Counted from the stretch's first letter, positions 26,507 to 35,759 are shown. The stretch is DNA of 64,000 bases from Paraburkholderia sacchari (GCF_000785435.2 NZ_JTDB02000006.1:278907-342906); one strand, 5' to 3'. The notes: generated by a model not told the origin, from the letters alone. Made by a program: numbers and translations.

Positions 26507-27409
26507 CTAGGAATCACCTTGGCCGAAGTCAAGCACCCTCTCCAGTTCGTCCGCCAACTTTTCCCACGCCTCCAGATCGACAAAATGTCCGACGCCTTCG
26601 AGCGGCCTCCAATCACCGTTGCATCCTGCATCACCGAAGCTCTTGCGCGCGACCAGCGCAGGCAAGGCGCCGTCCTTCATGCCCCAGATCACGGTAACGG
26701 GCACGCTGATCGGCGTGGCATACAGCCCATACAGTTTTCTGTGCCGCTCCGGCAAAAGGATGGTCAACACGATCTGCCGATAGTATTCGATCGGCCCATG
26801 CATATCGGCTGTGTTTGCAAAACGCGCGACGAGTTCATCAACGAGCTCAACGTCCATCGTCCCGGGCTGGCCCTGTCTGATCAGGAAAGTCCATTTCAAA
26901 ATCTTTCTGCCAATCGCGGTGGTCATGAACCACTCGGGAAACCATGGAATCTGAAAGAACGGCACCCACGGAATACGAAACGGTTGCCAGTCATCGCATG
27001 TAACCACCGCACGCACGAGCGTTCGAGGGTGCGTGCAGTTGACTACAACCAACTTGCTTATCAAGCTCGAATAGCGATGTGCGAATATCCACCCCAACGC
27101 ACCGCCCCAGTCATGCGAGACAAGCACACATTGGCGAATGCCCAAGACTTCTATCAACGCCTTGATGTCATCAGTAAGCGTAAAAACGTCGTAGCCGCTT
27201 TTCGGATAACTCGAACCCGGATACCCACGAAGATCGGGCGCATAGATTCGCGACCGTGGCAATAGATGCATGAGGTGACGCCAACTCATCCATCCTTCCG
27301 GGAATCCGTGAATGCACAGAACCGGCGCGGCGTTTTCCGGACCCGATACGGCCACATGAAACGTGACGCCATTTGCTTCGACAAGCCGATGAACAATATT
27401 CGCAGCCAT
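26507..27409 (-). CDS. Alpha/beta hydrolase, epoxide-hydrolase-like
   Basis: A 300-residue alpha/beta hydrolase. It has the oxyanion motif HGFPEGW at 34-40, the nucleophile Asp100 in VSHDWGG, a helical cap, and the catalytic His in GVGHFVDLE near the C terminus. An Asp nucleophile in SHDWGG fits epoxide hydrolases and haloalkane dehalogenases; HGFPE favours epoxide hydrolase. It would open epoxides to diols in the cytoplasm. It follows the patatin gene by 14 bases with a poor ribosome site of its own, suggesting translational coupling. The epoxide activity is inferred from motifs. Confidence 0.8.
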   Translation of the reverse strand: MAANIVHRLVEANGVTFHVAVSGPENAAPVLCIHGFPEGWMSWRHLMHLLPRSRIYAPDLRGYPGSSYPKSGYDVFTLTDDIKALIEVLGIRQCVLVSHDWGGALGWIFAHRYSSLISKLVVVNCTHPRTLVRAVVTCDDWQPFRIPWVPFFQIPWFPEWFMTTAIGRKILKWTFLIRQGQPGTMDVELVDELVARFANTADMHGPIEYYRQIVLTILLPERHRKLYGLYATPISVPVTVIWGMKDGALPALVARKSFGDAGCNGDWRPLEGVGHFVDLEAWEKLADELERVLDFGQGDS

Positions 27410-27423
27410 GATTCAGCACTCGT

Positions 27424-30393
27424 TCAGCCCTCTGCGCCTGACTGGGAACCGGCGCAGCGTTGCAAACGACTGACCAGCATGGAGCCATCCTTGAGGGGCT
27501 TCTCGAGCAAATGACGCCCGATCAGGTAGCCGAGTTTCCGGTAGCTTTCGAACTGAGCCTCGTTGAACCATTGATCGACCGTGGACTGCTGCGGGAACGC
27601 AGGCTCGACAATGGCGTAGTTGCGCAGGTCCGAAGCGCACGCGTAAATCTCCTGCGTCAAAGTAGGCTTGATCAGAATGAGCCTGCCTTCGAACGCCGCC
27701 GCGTCAGGCGCGCTTCCCCCGAGGCCCGGATAACGAATCACCCCTTCCACCACGTGATTCGCGCTGAACGGCGGAGGATTGTCGCTAGATTCGCGCCGCA
27801 ACGGATCGACATCAATGATGATATCCACGCCGAAATCGGCCGAGCACTTTCGTATCGCATCGGCAAGGTCGTCGAACTGCAAGGGCGCGTCCTCTCCGCA
27901 ATCACAAAGAACAATGAGGCTGACGCGCCGCCGAACGAGTTCGTAAATGCCCAGATTGTCGAAGTGCCCGCCATCGGACAGATAGACATAGCGCGACGTG
28001 CTATCGGCGGCGCCAAAGAGCTCATTGAGGTATAGTGCTCCGCCGAACTCCGGGCTCGACCGCTTCGGCACATTGCGCGACGCAGGATTCGGGCACCAGC
28101 GGCCAAGCCGCACATTGAACAGCGTGAGCAGGAACGCGACGCCCGGATCGGTGTGGAAGCCGGAATTCGGACTGACCGCGGCGCCCGAGACCGCGACGGC
28201 ACCGCCCAGCATCGGCCCGATATCGTCCAGTGGCCCGAAGGTATGCTTGCCCCGCATATATTGCGCGGTCTTCATGAAGCTCTTTTCGGAGTGACCGGGT
28301 TCCATCGCGCAGCGCAAGTGAAATCCGCAATAGAGCGGCGAGAAGAAGAACGACGCGGCCTTGCGCTGCTGCCACGCCAGATTCTCTCCGGACGTCATGT
28401 TCAGCGTCGTATTGATGATGTGATAAGGACGCTGGGCAAAATTGCGCTTCTCGTTGGCCGCAAGATGGCTGAGGGGAATATCATCGTCGATATCGAAACC
28501 GGTGAACGGGTGCGGATGCCGCGTTCCCATCGCTGCGCGTGATGCCCCCAGATAGCATCGCGTCAATCGATTCCGATAAAAATTGTAGAGCGAGAACAGA
28601 TTGATATCGACGCGCCAGGCCAGCAACAAGCCAACAACAAGAAAGCAGAAAAATACCACCAGCACGGTATAGACTTTGAATCCGCGAAGTTCGATTTGAT
28701 GTTCCGACTGTCGCGACAATTGAGTCGATACCTCGGCCACCGCCTGCGCGAAATCCGGCTTGGGAGCGTGCACTGCAGGGCTTTTCGGCGACGTTGACTG
28801 GTCCGCAGCGTGCGCAACCTGCACACTCATTTCAGCCGTGCCAACCGGAAGCAACCGGTACTCGCCGTACGAGATAATCACGGCCAAACCGATAATAAAC
28901 ACATACGGCACGATGACCAGTCCACGCTCCAGACATGACTTGCGCGAACCGTCCGTCTTCTTCGACGCTCCTGTGACCACACCCCAGAGCGATGCAACAA
29001 GCCACGCCGGTCCGCCCGCATAGGTCAGCCATGCATCGCCCCACAAGACAAGCGCCGAACCGTAGATTCCCGCGGTAAGGATTCCTCCGCCCCCGACCGT
29101 GACCGCAAGCAGCCATCCCCCATAACGCGCCCACCATTCATGCACGTCGTAATCGAAGATGCGGCCGACCAACCCCAGATGCAGCACGATGGTCAAGGCA
29201 AATACCTGCAAAATCATGAACGGTGCAATGGATACGGCAAACCATAACGCTTGCTCGTGGCCATGCGCATGAGCCACAGCACGTATCCCCTCATGCATGA
29301 GAGACAGCAGCACGCCGCCCGTTGCGCCCGCCAGCGAACCGGCGACCACGATGGCGATGCGCTTCGAAAGCGGCACTATGCGCCTCCTGCGCCGATGAAC
29401 CTTACGAGTGCCTGCGTGTTGCTCCAGCCCGGAAGCCGGGTACCGGTCCTGTGCTGGCAGCACACATGCGACAACCGCATAGAACAGCGTGAAGAAAATC
29501 ACCCAGCGCCCCATGTCCCACCCTGTAACAAGGCCTCCGCTGTTCGTCATTTCGATGGCCATAAGAAATGCCGCGAGAACGCCAGGCAGAATCACATATA
29601 GCAAAACAAACCCAGTCTTTGCACACGGACTCGTTTGATCGGCGCGCAGATTAAACACGATCCCGGCGACGCTCAGCGAAAGCAACAGCAGACCCAACGT
29701 TCCGGGAAGCCACAGACAGAATGCGCATTGAAGCAGCGTCTGTGCGGCGAGGAACACCACTCGCGGCGAAGACAGCACCACCACGATCGACGCAAGAAAG
29801 ATCGCCTGAATCAACACAAGATTGCGAACGTATGCCGAGATCGCGGCCAGCGTGTCGGTGCTCAACAGGCCAACCCGTGGCGTCAGGTAATTGCTGTATT
29901 CGCGCAGGAAGCCTATTGACGCATCTTCCTCCGCTTTGGGGGGTCCCCCCGGCGAAGTGTTGGGACTCAGCACCGACTCGAGATCCGCAACGTTTCCATT
30001 GGGAAAGCGATGCAGCATTTGCGCGGAAAGCCAACTGCCGATATAGCCGCCGCCAGAGACGGTGGAAAGATAGTCGAACTCGCGCAATACCTTGCCTTCA
30101 CAAAGAGCCTGGATCACGCCAAGACTAAAGGTCGCGCTTCGTATACCGCCCCCGGACAGCGCCAACCCCTTCAGGTGTAGTCGCTCGCTTTGCCGCAGTG
30201 CATCGGCTTCAGTGCCGGGCGCCCCTGGGCTGACTGGGGAACCACGTTCAATTGGATCGATTTGGCCTTTGCGCGCCTTCACGATTTCATTGAGTTCTTC
30301 ATGAAGCACTTGCGCAAAATCGTGGGCGACGCTTTGCCTTCTCGACCCCGCCGAATTCCTTGCCTGGCTTTCCCCGGTGGACGGCGCGTTCAT
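27424..30393 (-). CDS. Large patatin-like phospholipase with multiple membrane helices
   Basis: A 989-residue membrane protein. The oxyanion motif GGGIRSATF is at 81-89 and the nucleophile Ser113 in TVSGGG. The catalytic Asp807 is in LSDGGHFDN. Between the two halves of the active site are about ten hydrophobic helices, so the patatin fold is interrupted by a membrane region. Patatins hydrolyse acyl ester bonds of phospholipids or glycerolipids. ATG at 30393 is preferred because GGAG precedes it; the longer frame adds a hydrophobic stretch without a ribosome site. It is the first gene of the seven-gene operon, so lipid release may be the entry step. Confidence 0.82.
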   Translation of the reverse strand: MNAPSTGESQARNSAGSRRQSVAHDFAQVLHEELNEIVKARKGQIDPIERGSPVSPGAPGTEADALRQSERLHLKGLALSGGGIRSATFSLGVIQALCEGKVLREFDYLSTVSGGGYIGSWLSAQMLHRFPNGNVADLESVLSPNTSPGGPPKAEEDASIGFLREYSNYLTPRVGLLSTDTLAAISAYVRNLVLIQAIFLASIVVVLSSPRVVFLAAQTLLQCAFCLWLPGTLGLLLLSLSVAGIVFNLRADQTSPCAKTGFVLLYVILPGVLAAFLMAIEMTNSGGLVTGWDMGRWVIFFTLFYAVVACVLPAQDRYPASGLEQHAGTRKVHRRRRRIVPLSKRIAIVVAGSLAGATGGVLLSLMHEGIRAVAHAHGHEQALWFAVSIAPFMILQVFALTIVLHLGLVGRIFDYDVHEWWARYGGWLLAVTVGGGGILTAGIYGSALVLWGDAWLTYAGGPAWLVASLWGVVTGASKKTDGSRKSCLERGLVIVPYVFIIGLAVIISYGEYRLLPVGTAEMSVQVAHAADQSTSPKSPAVHAPKPDFAQAVAEVSTQLSRQSEHQIELRGFKVYTVLVVFFCFLVVGLLLAWRVDINLFSLYNFYRNRLTRCYLGASRAAMGTRHPHPFTGFDIDDDIPLSHLAANEKRNFAQRPYHIINTTLNMTSGENLAWQQRKAASFFFSPLYCGFHLRCAMEPGHSEKSFMKTAQYMRGKHTFGPLDDIGPMLGGAVAVSGAAVSPNSGFHTDPGVAFLLTLFNVRLGRWCPNPASRNVPKRSSPEFGGALYLNELFGAADSTSRYVYLSDGGHFDNLGIYELVRRRVSLIVLCDCGEDAPLQFDDLADAIRKCSADFGVDIIIDVDPLRRESSDNPPPFSANHVVEGVIRYPGLGGSAPDAAAFEGRLILIKPTLTQEIYACASDLRNYAIVEPAFPQQSTVDQWFNEAQFESYRKLGYLIGRHLLEKPLKDGSMLVSRLQRCAGSQSGAEG

Positions 30394-30752
30394 GGCGCTC
30401 CAAGACAGAATTAAATTCTGAAACGACGCGATGATTAGAAACAACAGGTTGGTGTATCAAGCCGTTTCTGGTTTAGCGAATCGGCCTGAATATCGCCTTC
30501 CTTCGATGCAACAGTAGTACGGAATTTTCGGGTGAACAACCCTACTTTCTTTCCCCCTCTTTTGGGGGGATGAGATGGGCGTGGCGAACGACGGGCTCGA
30601 TTTGTTATCTTTAGTGCGTTGCTTGCGTCGTGCTCTGGTTGCACAGTTTTGGTCCGAGGGGGAGGTCAGACCGAATAGTGTTTGCGCCTCAAACAACAAA
30701 CCCAGCTCAGAAGGCCGGGTTTGTTATTCCATGAAGCGCGATAGAAGTGATG
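30394..30752. other. Upstream region of the oxidative operon
   Basis: This gene-free stretch of 359 bases holds the operon promoter for the minus strand, but no consensus -35/-10 or operator could be fixed. A 5-bp G/C hairpin with a TCTTTT loop lies at 30553-30569. The terminator at 30695-30725 insulates the operon from the FHA remnant. Confidence 0.45.
30695..30725 (-). terminator. Terminator after the FHA/CdiA remnant
   Basis: A perfect 9-bp stem (AACAAACCC/GGGTTTGTT) with a 13-base loop lies just past the 3' end of the minus-strand haemagglutinin remnant. On that strand it runs into TGTTTG rather than a pure T tract, so it is plausible but not ideal. Confidence 0.5.
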
Positions 30753-31310
30753 CTAATTTTTCGCTAGTTTGTTAGCACTCCATCCGTTGATGCGGACCAG
30801 CTCAATGGCTTCTATTTGCACGACAACACCGCGACACCAGCGATGATATGTGCATTCGGTAACGTGTCTGAGAATCCCAGTGCCGGTCTCGCCGCCAATC
30901 TCGCCACCACCGAGACCGCCAATCAGCGCGCCGCCCGCAATGTGCAGTCCGGCGCGATTCGTCCCACCCTTATCCCACGACTTCGACTCGCCAACGGCCT
31001 TGTACACCTCCATATCTCCCGATGAGTGCCCGGAGACCGCCTGGTGTCCTGCGTCGTGGTGATACTCACATTGTGCGCGGCACTCAGCGACACATCGTTC
31101 GCGCTGACAATCGTGCTGACCGCCACGTTGATATCGGGGCCGCTCGCAATCGACACGCTATCCGCACAAACGAGGTTGCGTTGCGACAGGATTGCCGTCG
31201 AATTGTTCGAGCTGGCTGCCTCCTTGCCGCTCACCACATTGCTGTGACTATGCTGCTCCTGTATGTTCTCGACACCTGGCGGACGGCGTACTGTTGTACG
31301 CGACGGCGAT
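30753..31310 (-). pseudogene. Filamentous haemagglutinin/CdiA fragment, frameshifted, C-terminal part
   Basis: Two minus-strand frames carry FHA/CdiA-type sequence that would belong to one protein. Bases about 31290-31042 encode QEQHSHSNVVSGKEAASS, STAILSQ and DVSLSAAHNVSITTTQDT, the classic adhesin repeat style of Burkholderia BcpA/CdiA. After a frameshift near 31020, bases 31013-30880 encode TNRAGLHIAGGALIGGLGGG, resembling the Ala/Gly-rich pretoxin region. An internal deletion is needed to bring these parts together. There is no start, signal or toxin domain, so this is a relic. Confidence 0.7.
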
Positions 31311-31452
31311 CCGTTTGACTGCGAAGACGGTGGTCCAGTTGGCGAAGGACGTAGCTGGATTTATCGTCGAGAATATTGTCGACGAGAATAACGAGGCACC
31401 GCATGAGTGAGTGACGCTTATGGCGAAGCTTCAGCGCATTTGTGCCTGATAT

Positions 31453-32136
31453 TTAGTGGCTTTGCGTATAGGTAAGCAATTCATCGACATATTTCGATCG
31501 GCGACCATTCACTTGAACGACCTCACCAGGCGCTGCCGCATTCTGTTCAGTTTGAGAGACGCACACGTTAAACTGGTCCTCCCGATCATCAATTTTGGAA
31601 AAGATCAACCCGTAACAGCTATGTTTGCCACGGGTGATGTATTTATCGGTAATACGATAAGTGGCAACATACGGGGCGCCCGTAATCTGGTTGATCGCAT
31701 TGGCAACACCCATCGTTGCCAACAAGACAAGGATGGCTGAACAAATTGATCCAGTTATCCACGATTCGCGAGGTTCCATCTGACGCTCGTCCCTTGCATA
31801 GCGTGGCTTGTACCAGCTACCGACAAGAATCTTCTGGAGCCGCCATGCAACGAAAATACCCGCAACAATTGCAACGGGAGCGGCCAGTCGCCAGTAATCG
31901 TGGCTGATTCGGATTGCAAGCCCGGACGGCAAGCCGCAAGCGAGCGCAATTCCCGTCGCAATAACGAGTGAAATGGGACCGTATGTGCTGCGGCCGTTCG
32001 AGACGAACACGGACTCCTTGGATTGCATATAGGATCGATCCAGTAACTTCTCCAGGGACATCGCCACGCAATCATCGTAGCCTTTGCGTACCATCTTTTC
32101 AACGAGCAGGCCCTTGAACGCAGGGAATTCGTACAC
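31453..32136 (-). CDS. Hypothetical membrane protein lying within the FHA/CdiA remnants
   Basis: A 227-residue ORF with three hydrophobic segments (about residues 53-73, 83-100 and 131-150) and a soluble C-terminal domain of about 75 residues containing two Cys (KHSCYGLIF and FNVCVSQ). No family is recognised. Codon use is less GC-biased than in neighbouring genes, consistent with acquired DNA. Sitting between fragments of a contact-dependent-inhibition-type adhesin, it could be an orphan immunity protein or a passenger gene; nothing in its own sequence proves either. The start is the first ATG in the frame, without a strong ribosome site. Confidence 0.5.
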   Translation of the reverse strand: MYEFPAFKGLLVEKMVRKGYDDCVAMSLEKLLDRSYMQSKESVFVSNGRSTYGPISLVIATGIALACGLPSGLAIRISHDYWRLAAPVAIVAGIFVAWRLQKILVGSWYKPRYARDERQMEPRESWITGSICSAILVLLATMGVANAINQITGAPYVATYRITDKYITRGKHSCYGLIFSKIDDREDQFNVCVSQTEQNAAAPGEVVQVNGRRSKYVDELLTYTQSH

Positions 32137-32215
32137 CTGTTTAATGTGGTCAAGAAAGACTGTGCATTATTGCCCGCCAGTCCTGAACGTTGACCCAGAT
32201 TCGAATCTTCTACAT

Positions 32216-32440
32216 CTATGCGCTCGCTACCATCACCCTTCCAAATATTCCTACTTGCAATCTGAGGCCCATTCCCGGCAGCGCGAATGTGAGATCGTGG
32301 CCAGCATTGAACTGCACTCCGGGCGCAGGCGCGAAGTCGCCCTGCAGGTTGATCGCCACGTCGTTCGCCGCGCTCACCGCGAGGTCGTGTGTCGCGCCGA
32401 TCTGGCCATGGGTATTGTCTATCGCGCCCGTGGTCGCGAC
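32216..32440 (-). pseudogene. Filamentous haemagglutinin/CdiA fragment, N-proximal repeats
   Basis: Minus-strand translation gives a contiguous FHA-like stretch, including AIDNTHGQIGATHDLAVSA, NDVAINLQGDF and APGVQFNAGHDLTFALPG. These are characteristic of the N-proximal haemagglutinin repeats of Burkholderia CdiA-type exoproteins. Both ends run out of frame or into stops (TAG at 32216). No start codon, TPS secretion domain or downstream repeats remain. It is separated from the C-terminal remnant by the 227-residue membrane ORF. Confidence 0.7.
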
Positions 32441-32575
32441 GGTCTATTTATCCCAGTCAAGATCATGCATCGCGCAAGAAACGTGTCGTGCCCAGACAAC
32501 GCTCACCTCATTCGCGTTTCAGTCACCTCGCGCACAACGGAACTACTCCACGCGCTAGCGGTCTGGATTCCATGG

Positions 32576-33490
32576 CTACAGCGTAGTGGCATTGCCATTG
32601 CGATCCAGTTCGTAGACCTTATGATCCTGCAAGCGGCGCTTCAGCCATACACCCGCCTTGCCCAGCACGCGCGCTTTCGACCAGATCAGGTCGACTCCCA
32701 CCAGCCAGTCGGTGTGGGGATACGCGGCCAGTTGCAGCTCCACGAACTCCCCTTCATCGAGCTCGCGCAGGATCAACTGGCGCGGCAGTGTCGTCCAGCC
32801 CAGTCCGGCGCGCGTCATTTCCAGCAGCGCAAGATAGCTTTCCGCCTGCCAGCTGCGCGCCGAGTCGAGATATTCCGTGCTGGGCAGCGTATTGTTGTGC
32901 GCGCTGAACACGAGGCGGCGATGCGAGCGCAACTCGGCAAAGCTCACACTCGCCTGGCGCGCCAGCGGATGATCGTGGCGCGCCACGTGGGCCAGAATCA
33001 GCTTGCCCATCTGCGAAAAGCCCAAGTCGCGCGGGTAATCCGGCTGTGCAAACGCCACGCCCAGATCCACCTCGCCCTTCAGCAGCAACTCGCTCACGTC
33101 GCCGTGAAAGGGATGGCGAATGTCGAGATCAACGGCGGGAAACTGTGCGGCGAAGTCCGTGATCGCCGGCATCAGCGCGTTGTACGGCACTTCGATCGCG
33201 AGCGTCAGTCGCGGCTCGACCAGCTCCCCCAGATCGTTGGCCTGCGACTCCAGATCGAGGCAACGCTCCAGCACCACCTCCACTTCGTTGAGCAGTTTGC
33301 GGCCCGCCGGCGTGAGCGCGGGCAGCTTGCTCGTGCGGTCGAACAGCGGCAAGCCCCAGTCCACTTCGAGATTGGCGATTGCCGTGCTGATGGTCGATTG
33401 CGTCTTGCCCAGGCTGCGCGCCGCCGCCGAGAACGAGCCGGTCTTGGCCACGCGGGCAAACATTTCAAGCTGGTCGAGCGAATAGCGCAT
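32576..33490 (-). CDS. LysR-family transcriptional regulator of the purine permease region
   Basis: A 304-residue LysR protein. The N-terminal helix-turn-helix (FSAAARSLGKTQSTISTAIANLE, residues about 19-41) is followed by an effector domain of about 210 residues. GGGAAG precedes the ATG. It is divergent from the NCS2 permease and deaminase genes, 128 bases away, so it probably controls purine or pyrimidine uptake in response to a base or its breakdown product. Its 3' end abuts the FHA relic at 32440. Confidence 0.85.
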   Translation of the reverse strand: MRYSLDQLEMFARVAKTGSFSAAARSLGKTQSTISTAIANLEVDWGLPLFDRTSKLPALTPAGRKLLNEVEVVLERCLDLESQANDLGELVEPRLTLAIEVPYNALMPAITDFAAQFPAVDLDIRHPFHGDVSELLLKGEVDLGVAFAQPDYPRDLGFSQMGKLILAHVARHDHPLARQASVSFAELRSHRRLVFSAHNNTLPSTEYLDSARSWQAESYLALLEMTRAGLGWTTLPRQLILRELDEGEFVELQLAAYPHTDWLVGVDLIWSKARVLGKAGVWLKRRLQDHKVYELDRNGNATTL

Positions 33491-33618
33491 TGCGCTTCCC
33501 TGATCTATTGAAAAAATCGATGGATATTCATTTGGTGGCCCCGCAAACGTGATGGATTATGACGTACCGGCCCGTGCCTGACCAGCCGCCCGGGACCAAT
33601 GACAAAGGAGACAACTTC

Positions 33619-34977
33619 ATGAGCAAGCGAAGCACTCATCCGGTTGACGAGATTCTGCCGCTGCGCCAACTCGCGAGCTACGGATTGCAGCACGTGCTGG
33701 TGATGTACGCGGGGGCTGTCGCCGTGCCGCTGATCCTCGGCAGCGCACTCGGCCTCACGCAGCAGCAGATGATCACGTTGATCAACGCCAACCTGCTGAC
33801 ATCGGGCATCGCCACGCTGATCCAGACAATCGGCATCTGGAAGTTCGGCGCGCGTCTGCCGCTGATCCAGGGCTGCTCGTTCATCGCCATCGCGCCGATG
33901 ATCATGATCGGCAAGCAATACGGGATCGCCTGCGTGTTCGGCTCCGTGATCGCGGCCGGCGCGCTCACCGTGCTCATCGCGCCGGTATTCAGCCGCTTGC
34001 TGCGCTTCTTTCCGCCTGTGGTGATCGGCAGCCTCATTACGATTATCGGCGTTTCTCTGATGCCGGCGGCCGCGATCTGGCTCGGCGGCGGCAACCCCGA
34101 CGCGCCCGGCTTCGGCTCCGCCGCGAATCTGCTGCTCGGCTTCGCCACCGTGGGCATCACGCTGTTCGTTTATGCGCGCTTCAAGGGCTTTATCGGCAAT
34201 CTTTCGGTGCTGATCGGGTTGATCGTGGGCACGATTATCGCAGCCGCGTGCGGCATGACGAGCTTCGCGCATGTGGGCGACGCCGCCTGGTTCGAGATCA
34301 GCGCGCCGTTCGCGTTCGGCATGCCGCGCTTCGCGGTGACGCCCACGCTCGTGATGGCGCTGGCCATGCTGGTCATCATGGCGGAGACCACCGGCAACGT
34401 GTTGGCCATCGGCACCATCATCGGGCGGCCGTCCTCGCAGCAGACGCTCGGCAACGCGTTTCGCGCCGACGGCCTCTCGACCATGCTCGGCGGCCTTTTC
34501 AACAGCTTCCCGTATAACGCGTTCACGCAGAACACCGGCCTCATCGCGCTTTCGAATGTGAAGAGCCGCTACGTGGTGGCGTCCGCCGGCGTCATCATGG
34601 TGCTGATGGGGCTCTTTCCGAAACTCGGCGCGCTGATTGCCTCGGTGCCGCGTCCGGTGCTCGGCGGCTGCGCGATCGTGATGTTCGGCATGACGACCGT
34701 GGCCGGCATTCAGGAACTTTCGCGCGTGAAATTCGACGGCACGCGCAACGCGATCATCGTTGCGGTGTCGGTGAGCGTAGGCGTATTGCCGATGTCGTTC
34801 CCCACGCTGTTCGCCCAGATTCACGGCCCCGTCAAGTTGATTCTCGACAGCGGCATCTTCCTCGGCGCGATTACCGCCATCGTGCTCAACGTGCTGCTCA
34901 ACCGCGACAAGCAGGAAGGCGGCGCGCACGAAAGCACGCCTGCATTAGCCGGCAACGCCGGCACCGAAGCCCGTTGA
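33619..34977 (+). CDS. NCS2-family nucleobase permease (xanthine/uric acid/uracil type)
   Basis: A 452-residue inner-membrane transporter with about 12-14 helices. Family features include LQHVLVMYAGAVAVPLI near the N terminus, IQGCSFIAIAPM, the conserved ETTGNVLAIG segment in TM8 and SVPRPVLGG. NCS2 proteins import purines or pyrimidines with protons. ATG 33619 is set by AAAGGAG nine bases before it; the longer frame has no ribosome site. A cytosine/guanine-deaminase-like gene follows 70 bases later, making a purine such as guanine, xanthine or urate the likely substrate. Confidence 0.88.
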   Translation: MSKRSTHPVDEILPLRQLASYGLQHVLVMYAGAVAVPLILGSALGLTQQQMITLINANLLTSGIATLIQTIGIWKFGARLPLIQGCSFIAIAPMIMIGKQYGIACVFGSVIAAGALTVLIAPVFSRLLRFFPPVVIGSLITIIGVSLMPAAAIWLGGGNPDAPGFGSAANLLLGFATVGITLFVYARFKGFIGNLSVLIGLIVGTIIAAACGMTSFAHVGDAAWFEISAPFAFGMPRFAVTPTLVMALAMLVIMAETTGNVLAIGTIIGRPSSQQTLGNAFRADGLSTMLGGLFNSFPYNAFTQNTGLIALSNVKSRYVVASAGVIMVLMGLFPKLGALIASVPRPVLGGCAIVMFGMTTVAGIQELSRVKFDGTRNAIIVAVSVSVGVLPMSFPTLFAQIHGPVKLILDSGIFLGAITAIVLNVLLNRDKQEGGAHESTPALAGNAGTEAR

Positions 34978-35047
34978 ACGCAGCACCGCTATTTTCTTGA
35001 CCTAACTTTTCACACGACGTTTCACCCAACACAACGGACAAAATCAA

Positions 35048-35557
35048 ATGAACGCCAATACGGATCTCGCCCCCGCCCAACTCGCCGAACGCGACCTCGC
35101 CCTGCTGCGCAAAGCCATCGAACTGGCCGACGAATCGCGGCGCAACGGCCGCCATCCGTTCGCGGCACTCGTGGCCGACGAGGACGGCAACATCGTGGCG
35201 TCCGCCGGCAACAACTCGATGCCGCCGCAAGGCGATCCCACCCAGCACGCAGAGCTTGCCGCAGCCGCCCAGGCCGCGCGCATTCTCTCGCCGGAGCAGC
35301 TCGCGCGCTGCACGCTCTATACGAGCGCGGAGCCCTGCTGCATGTGCGCAGGCGCCATCTACTGGTGCAACATCGGGCGCGTGGTGTATGCGCTTTCCGA
35401 ACACCGCCTGCTCTCGCTCACCGGCGACCACCCCGAGAACCCGACGTTCTCGCTGCCGTGCCGCGAGGTGTTCACGCGCGGCCAGCGCCATATCGACGTG
35501 GTCGGCCCGCTGATCGAAGACGAAGCCGCTTGCTCGCATCATGGCTTCTGGAAGTAA
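35048..35557 (+). CDS. Nucleoside/nucleobase deaminase (CDA fold, guanine-deaminase-like)
   Basis: A 169-residue zinc-dependent deaminase. The zinc and catalytic motifs are His67-Ala-Glu69 and Pro96-Cys97-Cys-Met-Cys100. The C-terminal extension with EHRLLSLTGD and FTRGQRHIDVVGPL is unlike tRNA adenosine deaminase TadA and fits small-molecule deaminases of the guanine/cytosine type. It acts in the cytoplasm, releasing ammonia from a base such as guanine. It sits 70 bases behind the NCS2 permease and should be co-transcribed with it under the divergent LysR. Confidence 0.83.
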   Translation: MNANTDLAPAQLAERDLALLRKAIELADESRRNGRHPFAALVADEDGNIVASAGNNSMPPQGDPTQHAELAAAAQAARILSPEQLARCTLYTSAEPCCMCAGAIYWCNIGRVVYALSEHRLLSLTGDHPENPTFSLPCREVFTRGQRHIDVVGPLIEDEAACSHHGFWK

Positions 35558-35759
35558 GGGCGCGGGTTTTTTGCACGCGTTCCGGTCGACTCTTGTCGAA
35601 ATCGGAATCGGCGGAATGCACTTCAGCGAAAACCCTACTTAACCGACCTTCGGCGATTGTCTATGTTGTCTACCCAACCGGCGGATTGAACAGACTTTGC
35701 CGAAGGTGCGGCGAGCTTTCACGGCGGCCCTCAATGTCGATACTGGAGACTCAAAGGCT

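Noticed and set aside
30553..30569. CCCCC/GGGGG hairpin with TCTTTT loop upstream of the patatin gene
   Set aside because: The 5-bp stem occurs in a low-complexity stretch and lacks a T tract, so it is not called as a terminator.
33505..34929. Minus-strand 474-codon open frame over the purine permease
   Set aside because: The composition is Arg/His/Glu-rich without domains, typical of an antisense shadow in GC-rich DNA; the plus strand encodes a clear NCS2 permease.
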